DNA from: Oceanococcus sp041619555
GTDB lineage: Bacteria > Pseudomonadota > Gammaproteobacteria > Nevskiales > Oceanococcaceae
DNA length: 61,217 nt
Direction: 5' to 3'
Assembly (NCBI GenBank): GCA_041619555.1
Contig: JBFKDQ010000020.1
Location: forward strand, 1-61,217
In this document: in pieces, positions 18,835 through 25,917 of the stretch
Layout of the letters: each line of letters starts with the position of its first letter
Numbering within the stretch: position 1 is the first letter of the stretch
Made by a program: the position numbers and the translations under genes
The notes under the pieces: model-generated
Database searches by the model: none
What the model was told of the DNA's origin: nothing
What the model saw: only the letters and a program-made list of their open reading frames with translations

Positions 18835-18993
18835 GGCCGCAGTGCCCATGGCCATTGGCTTCCTGGATCGGCTGGTGAAACCTTGATCGGCGCCAGTTAC
18901 CAGGGCTGGCTGGCCATGATGCTGATTCTGATTTTGTACAGCTTGGTAAAAACCTGGCAATTCTGGCGTATCTATTCTGGCCGGCCTTGGTCG
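18835..18993. other. Downstream region with a small hydrophobic reading frame
   Basis: After the receptor a frame at about 18880-19013 encodes a single hydrophobic helix followed by a basic end (GWLAMMLILILYSLVKTW...). It has no start codon with a ribosome site. It is probably a remnant of a membrane-protein gene. I see nothing else here. Confidence 0.3.
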
Positions 18994-19284
18994 CTATCTG
19001 TTGTCGTGCGATAGCCGATGAGCATAGCCAGTTTCCGGCTCATATTGATGAGGCAGTGCCTGATAACGTCGTATTAGATCCTCAAAATAGCTCGCCAGAT
19101 GCGCAACAACGTCATCCAGCGCCATCACTCGGGACTTCCCTTCGAACTTGTAGCGGCAGCGCCAGGCCGGTGCGGCATCGGATGCCCGGTAACGCATGGT
19201 CAGCCCGTCCCCATCGCTCCGCCCTTCGAAATGCTCCCGCCCCTTGATCCACTGGCGTACCTGCTAGTCGGTCAGCATGGGCAT
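18994..19284 (-). pseudogene. N-terminal remnant of a tyrosine integrase (DUF4102-type arm-binding domain)
   Basis: From an ATG at 19284, preceded by AAAAAGGA, the minus strand reads M-P-M-L-T-D, then TAG (19264-19266), then QVRQWIKGREHFEGRSDGDG, LTMRYRASDAAPAWRCRY and KFEGKSRVMAL. This matches the start of DUF4102-type integrases (a plan like LTDRQVRQW-...-GLYLRFR-...-PAWRFRYR). Homology is lost around 19120, and the frame closes at 18994. The core-binding and catalytic domains are missing. The gene is dead: an in-frame stop replaces codon 7 and about 300 residues are lost. It lies about 200 bases from the yicC-tail copy at 19479, the usual position of an integrase beside its attachment site. 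Confidence 0.65.
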
Positions 19285-19406
19285 GACATGTTTCCTTTTT
19301 AAATCGTGTACCCAAACTGATCGCAGCCAACCACCTTTAGTACACCATTGGACACACGAAAATCATGCGCTTGTGTGATTCTTCCTGCAGGGCAGTGAGG
19401 CACTAA

Positions 19407-19429
19407 AAAGCCCCGTCATGCGGGGCTTT
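19407..19429. terminator. Bidirectional hairpin terminator
   Basis: A perfect nine-base stem AAAGCCCCG / CGGGGCTTT closes a TCATG loop, with A-rich flank on one side and T-run on the other. The shape suits termination in both directions. It lies between the integrase remnant and the yicC-tail copy. Confidence 0.65.
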
Positions 19430-19478
19430 AGGCTGGTTCTTCGCGGCTTCGTGACGGGCAGTGACTCCTCCCGATTCA

Positions 19479-19502
19479 ATCACTCAATATTTTGCACCTG
19501 CT
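19479..19502. repeat. Distal attachment site: displaced copy of the yicC 3' end
   Basis: On the minus strand this region reads S-R-K-Q-V-Q-N-I-E-stop, against M-R-E-Q-V-Q-N-I-E-stop at the end of the intact yicC gene. Over 24 bases 21 match, and the three differences are synonymous. That is what a diverged copy of the same gene end looks like. It marks the far boundary of the integrative element. Confidence 0.68.
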
Positions 19503-19835
19503 TACGTGACAAAAATAAAATTTGTTTTTAAATTCAGAAACATACTTCAACAACAATTTCGCAAGGCTACAACTCTGGCCACAAGCTCATCTGCCGCTGT
19601 GCAAGCAACAACAGCGTACTCCGGAGCAAGGGCTATCTTACCCTGAACAGCCGAACTGAAATCTCCTGTCCCGCGACCAGGCGATTCGCCAGGTAATTCA
19701 CAAGGGCGAACCCCAATTTTTGTGGAAATGTCGCCGTAGTCCGACTCGGCGAGTAAGCCGCCTTATGGGCCGGCCAGATAGACGATCTTCGTTACCTGAA
19801 TCGAAGTCTCTTGCCATTGATTCCAATGAGGACAG
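19503..19835. other. Non-coding end of the integrative element
   Basis: These 333 bases lie between the distal attachment site and the hipA stop. The part at 19510-19545 is markedly AT-rich (AAAAATAAAATTTGTTTTTAAA), unlike the GC-rich surroundings. I see no gene, and a short plus-strand frame at 19461-19646 has no family features. Confidence 0.4.
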
Positions 19836-21065
19836 CTAACCCTCAAGCACACTCAGGGCTGGAGAAACCAGATACGTGTCTGCCGCATTGGCTTGCAGGC
19901 GCTCGGCCACATCGCGCCATGTGCGCAGCGCAGTGCGAACATCATCAATGATGTCATTCGCATCGGGGAGCTTGAGCCCGAACATTCCGGCCACTTCACG
20001 CACCGTATCCAAGCTTGGATCGGCCGAGCGGCCATCGATCGTAATGGCATGCTCGAGCTTGTCTGGTGCGGGATTCATATCGTAGGCCGGTGAGAGCTTC
20101 ACGCCTTGCGGCCCCGCCAGGAAGCCGTGATTGCGCAGGTGGTCATCACGGTTACCTGCCAGGACGTTAAACGCCATCCGCCGATAGAGCTGCACCCGAT
20201 CGGCTGCGATTGTATCGGGATCACCGTAGTCATCGAGCGCCTGCAGTATGTCCAAGTAGCTGGCATCCTCGCCATCCGTCTTGCCTGCCAACGTCATCGC
20301 CGACAGGAAGTGCCGGCGGCGATCTCCCTCGCGGTCGAATCTCACGGCCAGAAACGTATGGTGATGACTGCTGAAGCGCATGGTGTCACAGGGGGCTACA
20401 TCAATATCAGCCTTGTCGGCCAGTTCGGCATAGATGCGCTCCCAGAGACCAACATCGTAATCGTCCTCCCGCGCCGGGAATTTGGCGACACACAGCCGGC
20501 CGTCCATGTTGGTGACGCTGGCTTTCGGCCTGGCACCGCCCAAGGAGCTGCCGGGAGCCACCAGAATCCGCGTCCACTGCCGGATCGCGTCGATATCGTC
20601 ATCAAGGATAGCCTGCTGCAAGGACAGCGCTGCCGTCTCCAGCTCACGAATCCGTGTGATCGGGGGAATCGGGTTCGGACTGTTGTCGATGAATTCACCC
20701 GATGCGGGGTCAACGAAGCGAATCGCACCTTGGCGAGTGGCGTCTTGGACTTGCAGGAGGTAGTCCCATTCGGTCAGGGTTCGCGCCCTTCCCTCTTCAA
20801 GCGCCTGACGCCGCTTCATCAGCATCCGCCCCCAGCGATCAGGCGATGAATCTGAGAAGGCTCCGAACATCCTGCTCTTTCTCTCCGGCCACTGTCGGCC
20901 AAGAAACTGGCCAATATCCGGGCCGAGCATAATGGGCCGAGCCAAGGCTTCCCGAGCGAGTTCAAAGCATGCGAGCGGACGCTCGTTGTACAGCGTCCCA
21001 ATGGGATGAAGATACCCATCAAGCTCCAGGATGACGCCTACTTCTGTCAGTGATTGGCTATCCAC
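19836..21065 (-). CDS. hipA: HipA family serine/threonine kinase toxin
   Basis: This 409-residue protein starts at GTG 21065, eight bases inside the hipB end, so translation is coupled. HipA proteins are kinases that phosphorylate targets such as aminoacyl-tRNA synthetases and cause dormancy. The N-terminal HipA_N-like domain (VGVILELDGYLHPIGTLYNER) precedes the P-loop-like SSLGGARPK (173-181). A VAKF lysine (Lys195), the catalytic loop GNRDDHLRNHGF (Asp307, Asn312) and the metal-binding AYDMNP (Asp329) complete the active site, which looks intact. It is shorter than E. coli HipA (440 residues). It is carried inside the integrative element and would act as a stabilising addiction module. Confidence 0.9.
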   Translation of the reverse strand: MDSQSLTEVGVILELDGYLHPIGTLYNERPLACFELAREALARPIMLGPDIGQFLGRQWPERKSRMFGAFSDSSPDRWGRMLMKRRQALEEGRARTLTEWDYLLQVQDATRQGAIRFVDPASGEFIDNSPNPIPPITRIRELETAALSLQQAILDDDIDAIRQWTRILVAPGSSLGGARPKASVTNMDGRLCVAKFPAREDDYDVGLWERIYAELADKADIDVAPCDTMRFSSHHHTFLAVRFDREGDRRRHFLSAMTLAGKTDGEDASYLDILQALDDYGDPDTIAADRVQLYRRMAFNVLAGNRDDHLRNHGFLAGPQGVKLSPAYDMNPAPDKLEHAITIDGRSADPSLDTVREVAGMFGLKLPDANDIIDDVRTALRTWRDVAERLQANAADTYLVSPALSVLEG

Positions 21066-21366
21066 GAACGCGCTTCTTCGTAACGATACTGGCGTCCTGA
21101 AGATCGCGGCCGAGCTTGTCATCCGCAGCCAGCGCATCGATGTCCTCTGAGAGGCCGTACACGCTGAGAAGTCGTAAGACGACATCCAGTGACACCGTGG
21201 CGTCGCCGTTTTCGAGGCGAGAAAGGGTCGATGGTGACGTTCTCGCTCTTGCTGCTGCGGCCTTGCCCGTGATCATTCGTCGGCGCCTGGCCAGTGCAAA
21301 ACGCTCCCCTAGCGCCTTAGCCTGGCGCTCCAGCCTGGGCGTCAATGGAGCTTTTGGAGTCTTCAT
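21058..21366 (-). CDS. hipB: HipB-type XRE family antitoxin and autoregulator
   Basis: This 102-residue DNA-binding protein has a helix-turn-helix at about 33-66 (GKAAAARARTSPSTLSRLENGDATVSLDVVLRLLSVYG), the Cro/XRE type used by HipB antitoxins. A basic N-terminal helix precedes it, and the tail ends in TKKRVRG. It precedes hipA and overlaps it by eight bases. By family rule the antitoxin neutralises HipA and represses the operon. The promoter should lie in 21367-21420, where the sequence turns AT-rich and contains the dyad TTATGAAA / TTTCATAA, a possible operator. The start at 21366 has a GGGGGC-type weak ribosome site. Confidence 0.85.
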   Translation of the reverse strand: MKTPKAPLTPRLERQAKALGERFALARRRRMITGKAAAARARTSPSTLSRLENGDATVSLDVVLRLLSVYGLSEDIDALAADDKLGRDLQDASIVTKKRVRG

Positions 21367-21384
21367 GGAGCCCCCTAAATTTCA

Positions 21385-21430
21385 TAAGTGGGCAATAATA
21401 GCCCTTAAGACCCTATTTATGAAAGTTATA
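21385..21430. promoter_or_regulatory. Candidate hipBA operator/promoter region
   Basis: TTTCATAA at about 21378-21385 and TTATGAAA at about 21416-21424 form an inverted pair upstream of hipB, in a locally AT-rich stretch. HipB-type repressors bind such dyads in their own promoter. I infer an autoregulatory site; the exact limits are uncertain. Confidence 0.35.
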
Positions 21431-21551
21431 TCGTTGCGATCTGGTGTGCCAGACCCCGACCCAGCGCCTCCTCACGCTAGGTCGGCCAGCCAGCCTCACG
21501 GCCACCGGCCGGTTTTTCCGCAGCCCAGACCGCATCTTTACGGACTCCTAG

Positions 21552-22788
21552 CTAGCTTCCTCCCAACTCGCACAGGCGCTTAGCCCAGAGGGCAAGCGCC
21601 TGTCGCCTTTCTGGCAAATATTCATACTTGTCATAAACACCACGCACCCCCACTAATCTTGTGATTGAGTGATCGCTCTGCGATATCAGGCGCCACACCA
21701 AGTGCGCTCAGATGCGTCCTGGCCGTTCGACGGAAGTCATGAACCGTGAATGGCTCTATGTCGATGGGAAGCTGCTTCAGGGCCAAATTCAGCGTATCGG
21801 GAGATACATGCCCAAATCGTTTCTTCTTGGTCACTCGACGAGCCGGAAACAGGTAATCACTCCCCACCGAAAAGACTTTCACCTCCCGCAACCAGCCAAT
21901 CACTGGCTCAGCAAGGGGTATGACGATGGCGGTGCCAGTCTTCGTCTCGCTAAGCGTCCAAAGACCATTTTCTAAATCAAACGCATCCCATTGAGCGGCC
22001 AGCAACTCCATCTTGCGGACGCAAAGTGCTAACAACAATCTGACGGCCAGCTCGTTCGGCCGGGTGAATGACGGTGATGCCGTCATCGCACTAAAGAGAT
22101 TACGAACCTCACTATCAGAAAGGTACCGGTCTCGGCTGACAGGGGTTCCGCCAGCATCGCTGATGTCAAAATCTGCAGCGGGGTTGGAGTCCATCATCCC
22201 GCGCTTTCTCGCAAACCTGAACATCTTGCGCATATCGCACAGCGCGTTCGACGCGGTTGCTGGGTACTTCTTTTTCGCCCGCCGCAACACGGCATCAACA
22301 TCGCCCGGGCCGACATTCTTGAGCAGGATTGCTCCGATAACCGGAACGATGTGTCGGTCGATACGACGACGAACCACCTGAGGCGCCTTCAGTCGGGATT
22401 CAACCTGAGACGCATACCAATCATTGGCCAGCTCAGATACCGTGCGTGCCGCACTTTCATCACGCTTCGCTGCCCGGCGCTCTTCGGCAACATCCCGCCC
22501 CTCATCGAGAGCGACCCGCAGGCTACGTGCATCGCGACGCGCCTCAGCTAGCGATTTATCGGGATAGGTGCCAATCGGAACCCATCGGGCGCGCCCGGCC
22601 CTGTAGTAACGAAAGTTCCACTGATTCGCGCCGCTCTCCTTCGCTCGGAAGTAAAGGCCTCCACCACAGGCCTGTGCGCTGGCCGGCCGCTCACGCTGCC
22701 AGCGGCGAATATTCAGCTCGGTAATTGTCTTGCTGCTTCGTCCATGTATCCCACGTTCGATTTGTAGCCAGAGTCGACACAACCTCAT
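21552..22788 (-). pseudogene. Tyrosine recombinase/integrase, frameshifted near the C-terminus
   Basis: The main frame (21631-22788, 385 codons) is a DUF4102-type phage/island integrase. It has an arm-binding domain with GLYFRAK and WNFRYYRAGRARWVPIGTYPD, a SAM-like core-binding domain near 114-205, and a catalytic domain with Arg258, His350-x-x-Arg353 and His376 (SLNHK). After LNHKIS the frame runs through five G (minus strand; 21647-21651) into a premature TGA. Removing one G restores GVRGVYDKYEYLPERRQALA, which continues to a TAG at 21552. The catalytic tyrosine is in that shifted part. The gene as written would make a protein without the nucleophile. Either the gene is dead or the homopolymer is a sequencing error. 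Confidence 0.82.
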
Positions 22789-22823
22789 GCGGGCAATTCT
22801 GGCTACAACAAGGGCTACAAATC
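22759..22823. repeat. Inverted repeat GATTTGTAGCC / GGCTACAAATC at the integrase start
   Basis: GATTTGTAGCC at 22759-22769 and its exact complement at 22813-22823 flank the integrase start, with a further TGGCTACAA copy at 22800-22808. Repeats of this sort beside an integrase are candidate arm sites for the recombinase or operators for autoregulation. The first copy lies inside the annotated coding start, so the real start may be further in. Confidence 0.5.
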
Positions 22824-22938
22824 AACCCTCAGAAGTGGTGAGATTTTCTGAGATGCGGAAAGACGAAATCATGTCGTAACTATTTGTTATTTATTGTATT
22901 TTTCAACAATGATTTTGAGGGCAGAGCGCTCCTGAGAC

Positions 22939-22962
22939 ATCACTCGATGTTCTGCACCTGCT
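22939..22962. repeat. Proximal attachment site within the yicC 3' end
   Basis: This is the intact stop-codon end of yicC, coding Q-V-Q-N-I-E-stop on the minus strand. It matches the displaced copy at 19479-19502 in 21 of 24 positions. Integration here keeps yicC complete because the element carries or leaves a replacement end. Confidence 0.68.
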
Positions 22963-23812
22963 CGCGCATCTGCTCGATCAGCACTTTCAGTTCCACCGCC
23001 AGGCGGGTCAGTTCGGCGTCCATGGACTTTGAGCCCAGCGTGTTGGCTTCGCGGTTGAATTCCTGCATGAAGAAATCCAGTTTGCGGCCGACCGGCTCGC
23101 CGCTCTGCAGCACGTCGCGCACGGCCGTGACGTGGCTTTTCAGGCGCTCGATCTCTTCATCCACGTCAAGGCGTTGAACGAACTGGACCAGCGCCTGCTC
23201 TCGGCGTTCCGGCTCCATGTCGATCATTTCTTCCATTCGCTGCTGCAGTTTTTCACGCCATAGGCGGGTTTGCACCGGCAGCCGGACCAGTACCTGCTCG
23301 ATCAATGTTTCGATGCCGGCCAGACGGGACTCCAGCACCTCGGCAAGCCGCTCGCCTTCGGCCGCTCGGGTCTCGCACAGGGACTGAATCGCGCGGCCGG
23401 CCAGCTCCTCGAAGACCTGCCCGAGCACGCTCAGATCCGGCTCCTGCTCGTTCAGCACGCCGGGCCAGCGCAGGATCGAAATCGCATCAGACATTGCCGC
23501 ATCCGGCAGGCTGGCCTGAACCTTTTGCATGGCGAGCAGCAACTGCTCCAGAGCGGATTCGTCGAGATCCAGAGGGGCAGCGCGGCGGTCGCTGCGCAGC
23601 CGCAGATAGGCTTCTACCTTGCCGCGCCCGAGCTTGTCCTTGAGCCGGTTGCGCAGGGTGTTTTCGAGCGCACGCAGCTCTTCCGGCAGCTTGACGGTCA
23701 CGTCCAGGTAGCGATGGTTGACCGTACGCAACTCCAGCTGCAGCTCACCCCAGGGCGAATCGGCGGTTTCGCGGGCGTATCCCGTCATGCTTCGAATCAG
23801 GTAAGCTGCCAT
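22940..23812 (-). CDS. yicC: YicC family endoribonuclease
   Basis: This 290-residue protein matches the YicC family throughout. It has the N-terminal IRSMTGYARETADSPWGELQLELRTVNHRYLDVTVKLPEELR and the conserved C-terminal segment GEPVGRKLDFFMQEFNREANTLGSKSMDAELTRLAVELKVLIEQMREQVQNIE. YicC proteins are RNA-processing/degrading endoribonucleases. The ATG at 23812 gives only four residues before the usual I-R-S-M-T-G start. The open frame continues 35 codons upstream but overlaps the divergent phosphatase promoter. Its 3' end is the attachment site of the element at 19479-22962. The neighbouring rph gene on the other strand matches the common yicC-rph arrangement. Confidence 0.95.
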   Translation of the reverse strand: MAAYLIRSMTGYARETADSPWGELQLELRTVNHRYLDVTVKLPEELRALENTLRNRLKDKLGRGKVEAYLRLRSDRRAAPLDLDESALEQLLLAMQKVQASLPDAAMSDAISILRWPGVLNEQEPDLSVLGQVFEELAGRAIQSLCETRAAEGERLAEVLESRLAGIETLIEQVLVRLPVQTRLWREKLQQRMEEMIDMEPERREQALVQFVQRLDVDEEIERLKSHVTAVRDVLQSGEPVGRKLDFFMQEFNREANTLGSKSMDAELTRLAVELKVLIEQMREQVQNIE

Positions 23813-23861
23813 CGTATGTTCTTGTTCCAAGATAAGGACTGGAAGTATAAACGGGGAGATC

Positions 23862-24581
23862 ATGGCGCCGGCCGCAAATTCCGAATTTGTCAGCCTGGTG
23901 GGCGACCGCAGCAACAATCAGGATCGGGCGATCTGCTTGCAGGACGATCGGCGCCTGCTGATGGTTGTGGCCGATGGCATGGGCGGTCACAGCGACGGCG
24001 CCAGCGCGGCCGAGGCGGTGATCGAGACCGCGGCACAACTCTTCCGGGAAAACCAGGAACTGCCCGCCACCGGACTGATGCAGCGTATCGCCCTGCAATC
24101 GCATTTATCGCTGCTGGAGCTGCATCCGAATCTGAGCAATCGCGACCAGCCACGCACCACGGTCGTCATGCTCCATTGCCAGGCCGGTCGCGCCGTCTTC
24201 GCCCATGCAGGCGACAGTCGCGGCTATCTGCTGCGCGATCAGCAAACCCTATACCGCACCCAGGATCACTCGGTGGTCGCGGAGATGATGCGGCGTGGAG
24301 AACTCAGCGAAGAACAGGCCCGACGCCACCCTTTACGCAACCAGGTGACCCGCTGCATTGGCGGCCAGGGACGGCCGGCCGCACTGCAGTTCACGCCCTG
24401 CCCTCCTCTGCAGGAGAACGACCAGTTCCTGCTGTGCTCCGATGGTTTCTGGGAGCCGCTGGAGAGCGCGGAAATCGCCAGCGACAGGCCCTTGCAGGAG
24501 CTGGCCCAGATCGCCGTCGGCCGCCGCACAGGCCGGGCGGACAATTGCACCGCCCTAAGATCCGGGTTTCGCCCCGTATAA
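23862..24581 (+). CDS. PP2C-type serine/threonine protein phosphatase
   Basis: This 239-residue protein of the PP2C/Stp1 family removes phosphate from Ser/Thr residues using two metal ions. Metal ligands are visible in GDRSNNQDRAI (Asp near 21), VVADGMGGHSDG (Asp near 38), FAHAGDSRGYL and LLCSDGFWEPLE, with Asp-Asn near the end (RADNCTA). GGGGAG lies five bases before the ATG. It is divergent from yicC with about 50 bases between the starts. No kinase partner is seen next to it, although such phosphatases often act with a Ser/Thr kinase or FHA proteins. The C-terminus is short compared with 245-260-residue relatives. Confidence 0.92.
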   Translation: MAPAANSEFVSLVGDRSNNQDRAICLQDDRRLLMVVADGMGGHSDGASAAEAVIETAAQLFRENQELPATGLMQRIALQSHLSLLELHPNLSNRDQPRTTVVMLHCQAGRAVFAHAGDSRGYLLRDQQTLYRTQDHSVVAEMMRRGELSEEQARRHPLRNQVTRCIGGQGRPAALQFTPCPPLQENDQFLLCSDGFWEPLESAEIASDRPLQELAQIAVGRRTGRADNCTALRSGFRPV

Positions 24582-24582
24582 T
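24577..24582 (+). promoter_or_regulatory. Perfect -10 box (TATAAT) upstream of rph
   Basis: TATAAT lies 28-33 bases before the rph start, at the end of the phosphatase gene. No good -35 hexamer is seen at 16-18 bases, so this is only a candidate promoter for the rph-rdgB-hemW operon. Confidence 0.35.
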
Positions 24583-24609
24583 CCCGCCTTTCTTTCATTG
24601 GATTTATTC

Positions 24610-25317
24610 ATGACACGACCCAGCGGGCGTTCCGCGGACGCCCTGCGTCCCGTCAGCATCGAGACCGGATTCACGAAACATGCCGAGGGCTCGGTCCTCA
24701 TCCGTAGCGGCGACACCCATGTGCTGTGCACCGCGTCGGTGGAAGAGCGCACCCCACCCTGGCTGCGCGGCTCCGGCAAGGGCTGGGTCACGGCCGAATA
24801 CGGCATGCTGCCACGCTCGACCAATACCCGCTGCGGCCGCGAAGCCGCACGCGGCAAACAGTCCGGCCGCACCCAGGAAATCCAGCGCCTGATCGGTCGC
24901 TCCCTGCGCGCTGCAGTGGATCTGCAGGCCCTGGGAGAGCGCTCCATCGTGGTCGACTGTGATGTCCTGCAGGCCGATGGCGGCACCCGAACCGCGAGCA
25001 TCACCGGCGCCTATGTGGCGCTTCACCTGGCCACCAGTGGTCTAAAACTCAAAGTTCCGCCAATGTTCGGCCAGGTGGCCGCGGTTTCGGTCGGCATTGT
25101 GAGCGGAGAGCCGGTGCTGGATCTGGATTACGCCGAGGACTCCAGCGCGGAAACCGACATGAACGTGGTGATGAACGAGGCCGGTGGCTTCATCGAGATC
25201 CAGGGCACGGCGGAAGGTCACGCCTACCGCCGCGACGAACTCGATGCGATGCTTGATCTGGCGAGCAGCGGCATCCGGCAACTGCACGAATTACAACGTG
25301 AAGCCCTGGGCCTGTAA
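24610..25317 (+). CDS. rph: Ribonuclease PH
   Basis: This 235-residue phosphorolytic 3'-5' exoribonuclease trims tRNA 3' ends. Family landmarks are RPSGRSADALRPVSIETGFTKHAEGSVL at the start, CTASVEERTPPWLRGSGKGWVTAEYGMLPRST, and GRTQEIQRLIGRSLRAAVDL with the phosphate-binding arginines. VDCDVLQADGGTRTASITGAYVAL and DLDYAEDSSAETDMNVVM (catalytic aspartates) follow. The ATG at 24610 is preferred over an in-frame upstream ATG at 24598 because it gives the usual M-x-R-P-S-G-R start. It is followed directly by rdgB with no gap. RNase PH is thought to act as a hexamer. Confidence 0.96.
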   Translation: MTRPSGRSADALRPVSIETGFTKHAEGSVLIRSGDTHVLCTASVEERTPPWLRGSGKGWVTAEYGMLPRSTNTRCGREAARGKQSGRTQEIQRLIGRSLRAAVDLQALGERSIVVDCDVLQADGGTRTASITGAYVALHLATSGLKLKVPPMFGQVAAVSVGIVSGEPVLDLDYAEDSSAETDMNVVMNEAGGFIEIQGTAEGHAYRRDELDAMLDLASSGIRQLHELQREALGL

Positions 25318-25917
25318 ATGAAGGATCTCGTTCTCGCCAGCGGGAATCGCGGCAAGCTGCGCGAACTCAGCCTGGCGCTGGCACCGCTGGATTGGCGCCT
25401 GCGGCCGATTTCGGAGTGGACCGAGGAAAGCCCCGAGGAAACCGGCACCAGCTTCGAGGCCAATGCCCTGCTCAAGGCGCGCCATGCGGCGCGCCTGACC
25501 GGCCTGCCCTGTCTGGCGGATGATTCCGGCCTGGCGGTGGATGCGCTGGACGGCGCTCCAGGAGTGTATTCCGCCCGCTATGCCGGGGCCCATGCCAACG
25601 ACCAGATGAACAACGCAAAACTGCTGGCTGCCCTCGACGGGACGCCGGTCGCGCAACGCGGTGCACGCTTCATCTGCGTCATCGCCTGGGTCAGCCGTGC
25701 CGACGACCCGGCGCCCGTGCTGGCACGGGGTGAATGGCAGGGCGAGATCCTGCCCGCCCCCCGCGGCGACGGCGGCTTCGGCTACGACCCCCTGTTCCTG
25801 GATCGCGAACTCGGCCTCAGCGCCGCCGAACTCGGCCGTGAGCAGAAGCTGGCCCGCTCCCATCGCGGCGCGGCCATTCGCGCCCTGCTCGAACGATTGC
25901 GCCAGACCGGACCCTGA
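25318..25917 (+). CDS. rdgB: XTP/dITP diphosphatase (non-canonical purine NTP pyrophosphatase)
   Basis: This 199-residue HAM1/RdgB family protein hydrolyses dITP and XTP to monophosphates, keeping deaminated purines out of DNA. The N-terminal substrate motif LASGNRGKLREL, then ETGTSFEANALLKARHAARLTGLPCLADDSGLAVDAL, with the catalytic/metal Glu and Asp, are intact. GDGGFGYDPLFL and SHRGAAIRAL are the C-terminal signatures. Its ATG immediately follows the rph stop, and its TGA overlaps the hemW ATG. The three genes form one operon. Confidence 0.96.
   Translation: MKDLVLASGNRGKLRELSLALAPLDWRLRPISEWTEESPEETGTSFEANALLKARHAARLTGLPCLADDSGLAVDALDGAPGVYSARYAGAHANDQMNNAKLLAALDGTPVAQRGARFICVIAWVSRADDPAPVLARGEWQGEILPAPRGDGGFGYDPLFLDRELGLSAAELGREQKLARSHRGAAIRALLERLRQTGP

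Larger units (their letters stand above)
19479..22962. mobile_element. Small integrative element at the 3' end of yicC (int + hipBA)
   Basis: The element is bounded by two copies of the yicC 3' end, at 19479-19502 and 22939-22962, offset by 3460 bases. Between them lie an integrase gene next to the yicC side and a hipB-hipA pair, and nothing else with coding character. The 3' end of yicC is a known integration site for mobilizable islands, for example the MGIVflInd1 type in Vibrio. Island-borne integrases usually sit next to one attachment site, as here. The element is only about 3.5 kb and has no transfer genes, so it could move only with help. Its integrase is frameshifted, so it may be stuck. 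Confidence 0.7.

Noticed and set aside
19040..19400. A tRNA gene as attachment site of the older integrase
   Set aside because: No cloverleaf, no T-loop consensus (GTTCRANNC) and no CCA end; the yicC tail explains the site better.
23822..23851. Promoter TTGTTC-18-TATAAA before the PP2C gene
   Set aside because: Transcription would begin just downstream of the ribosome site at 23853-23857, leaving the gene without it, so it is probably not the working promoter.
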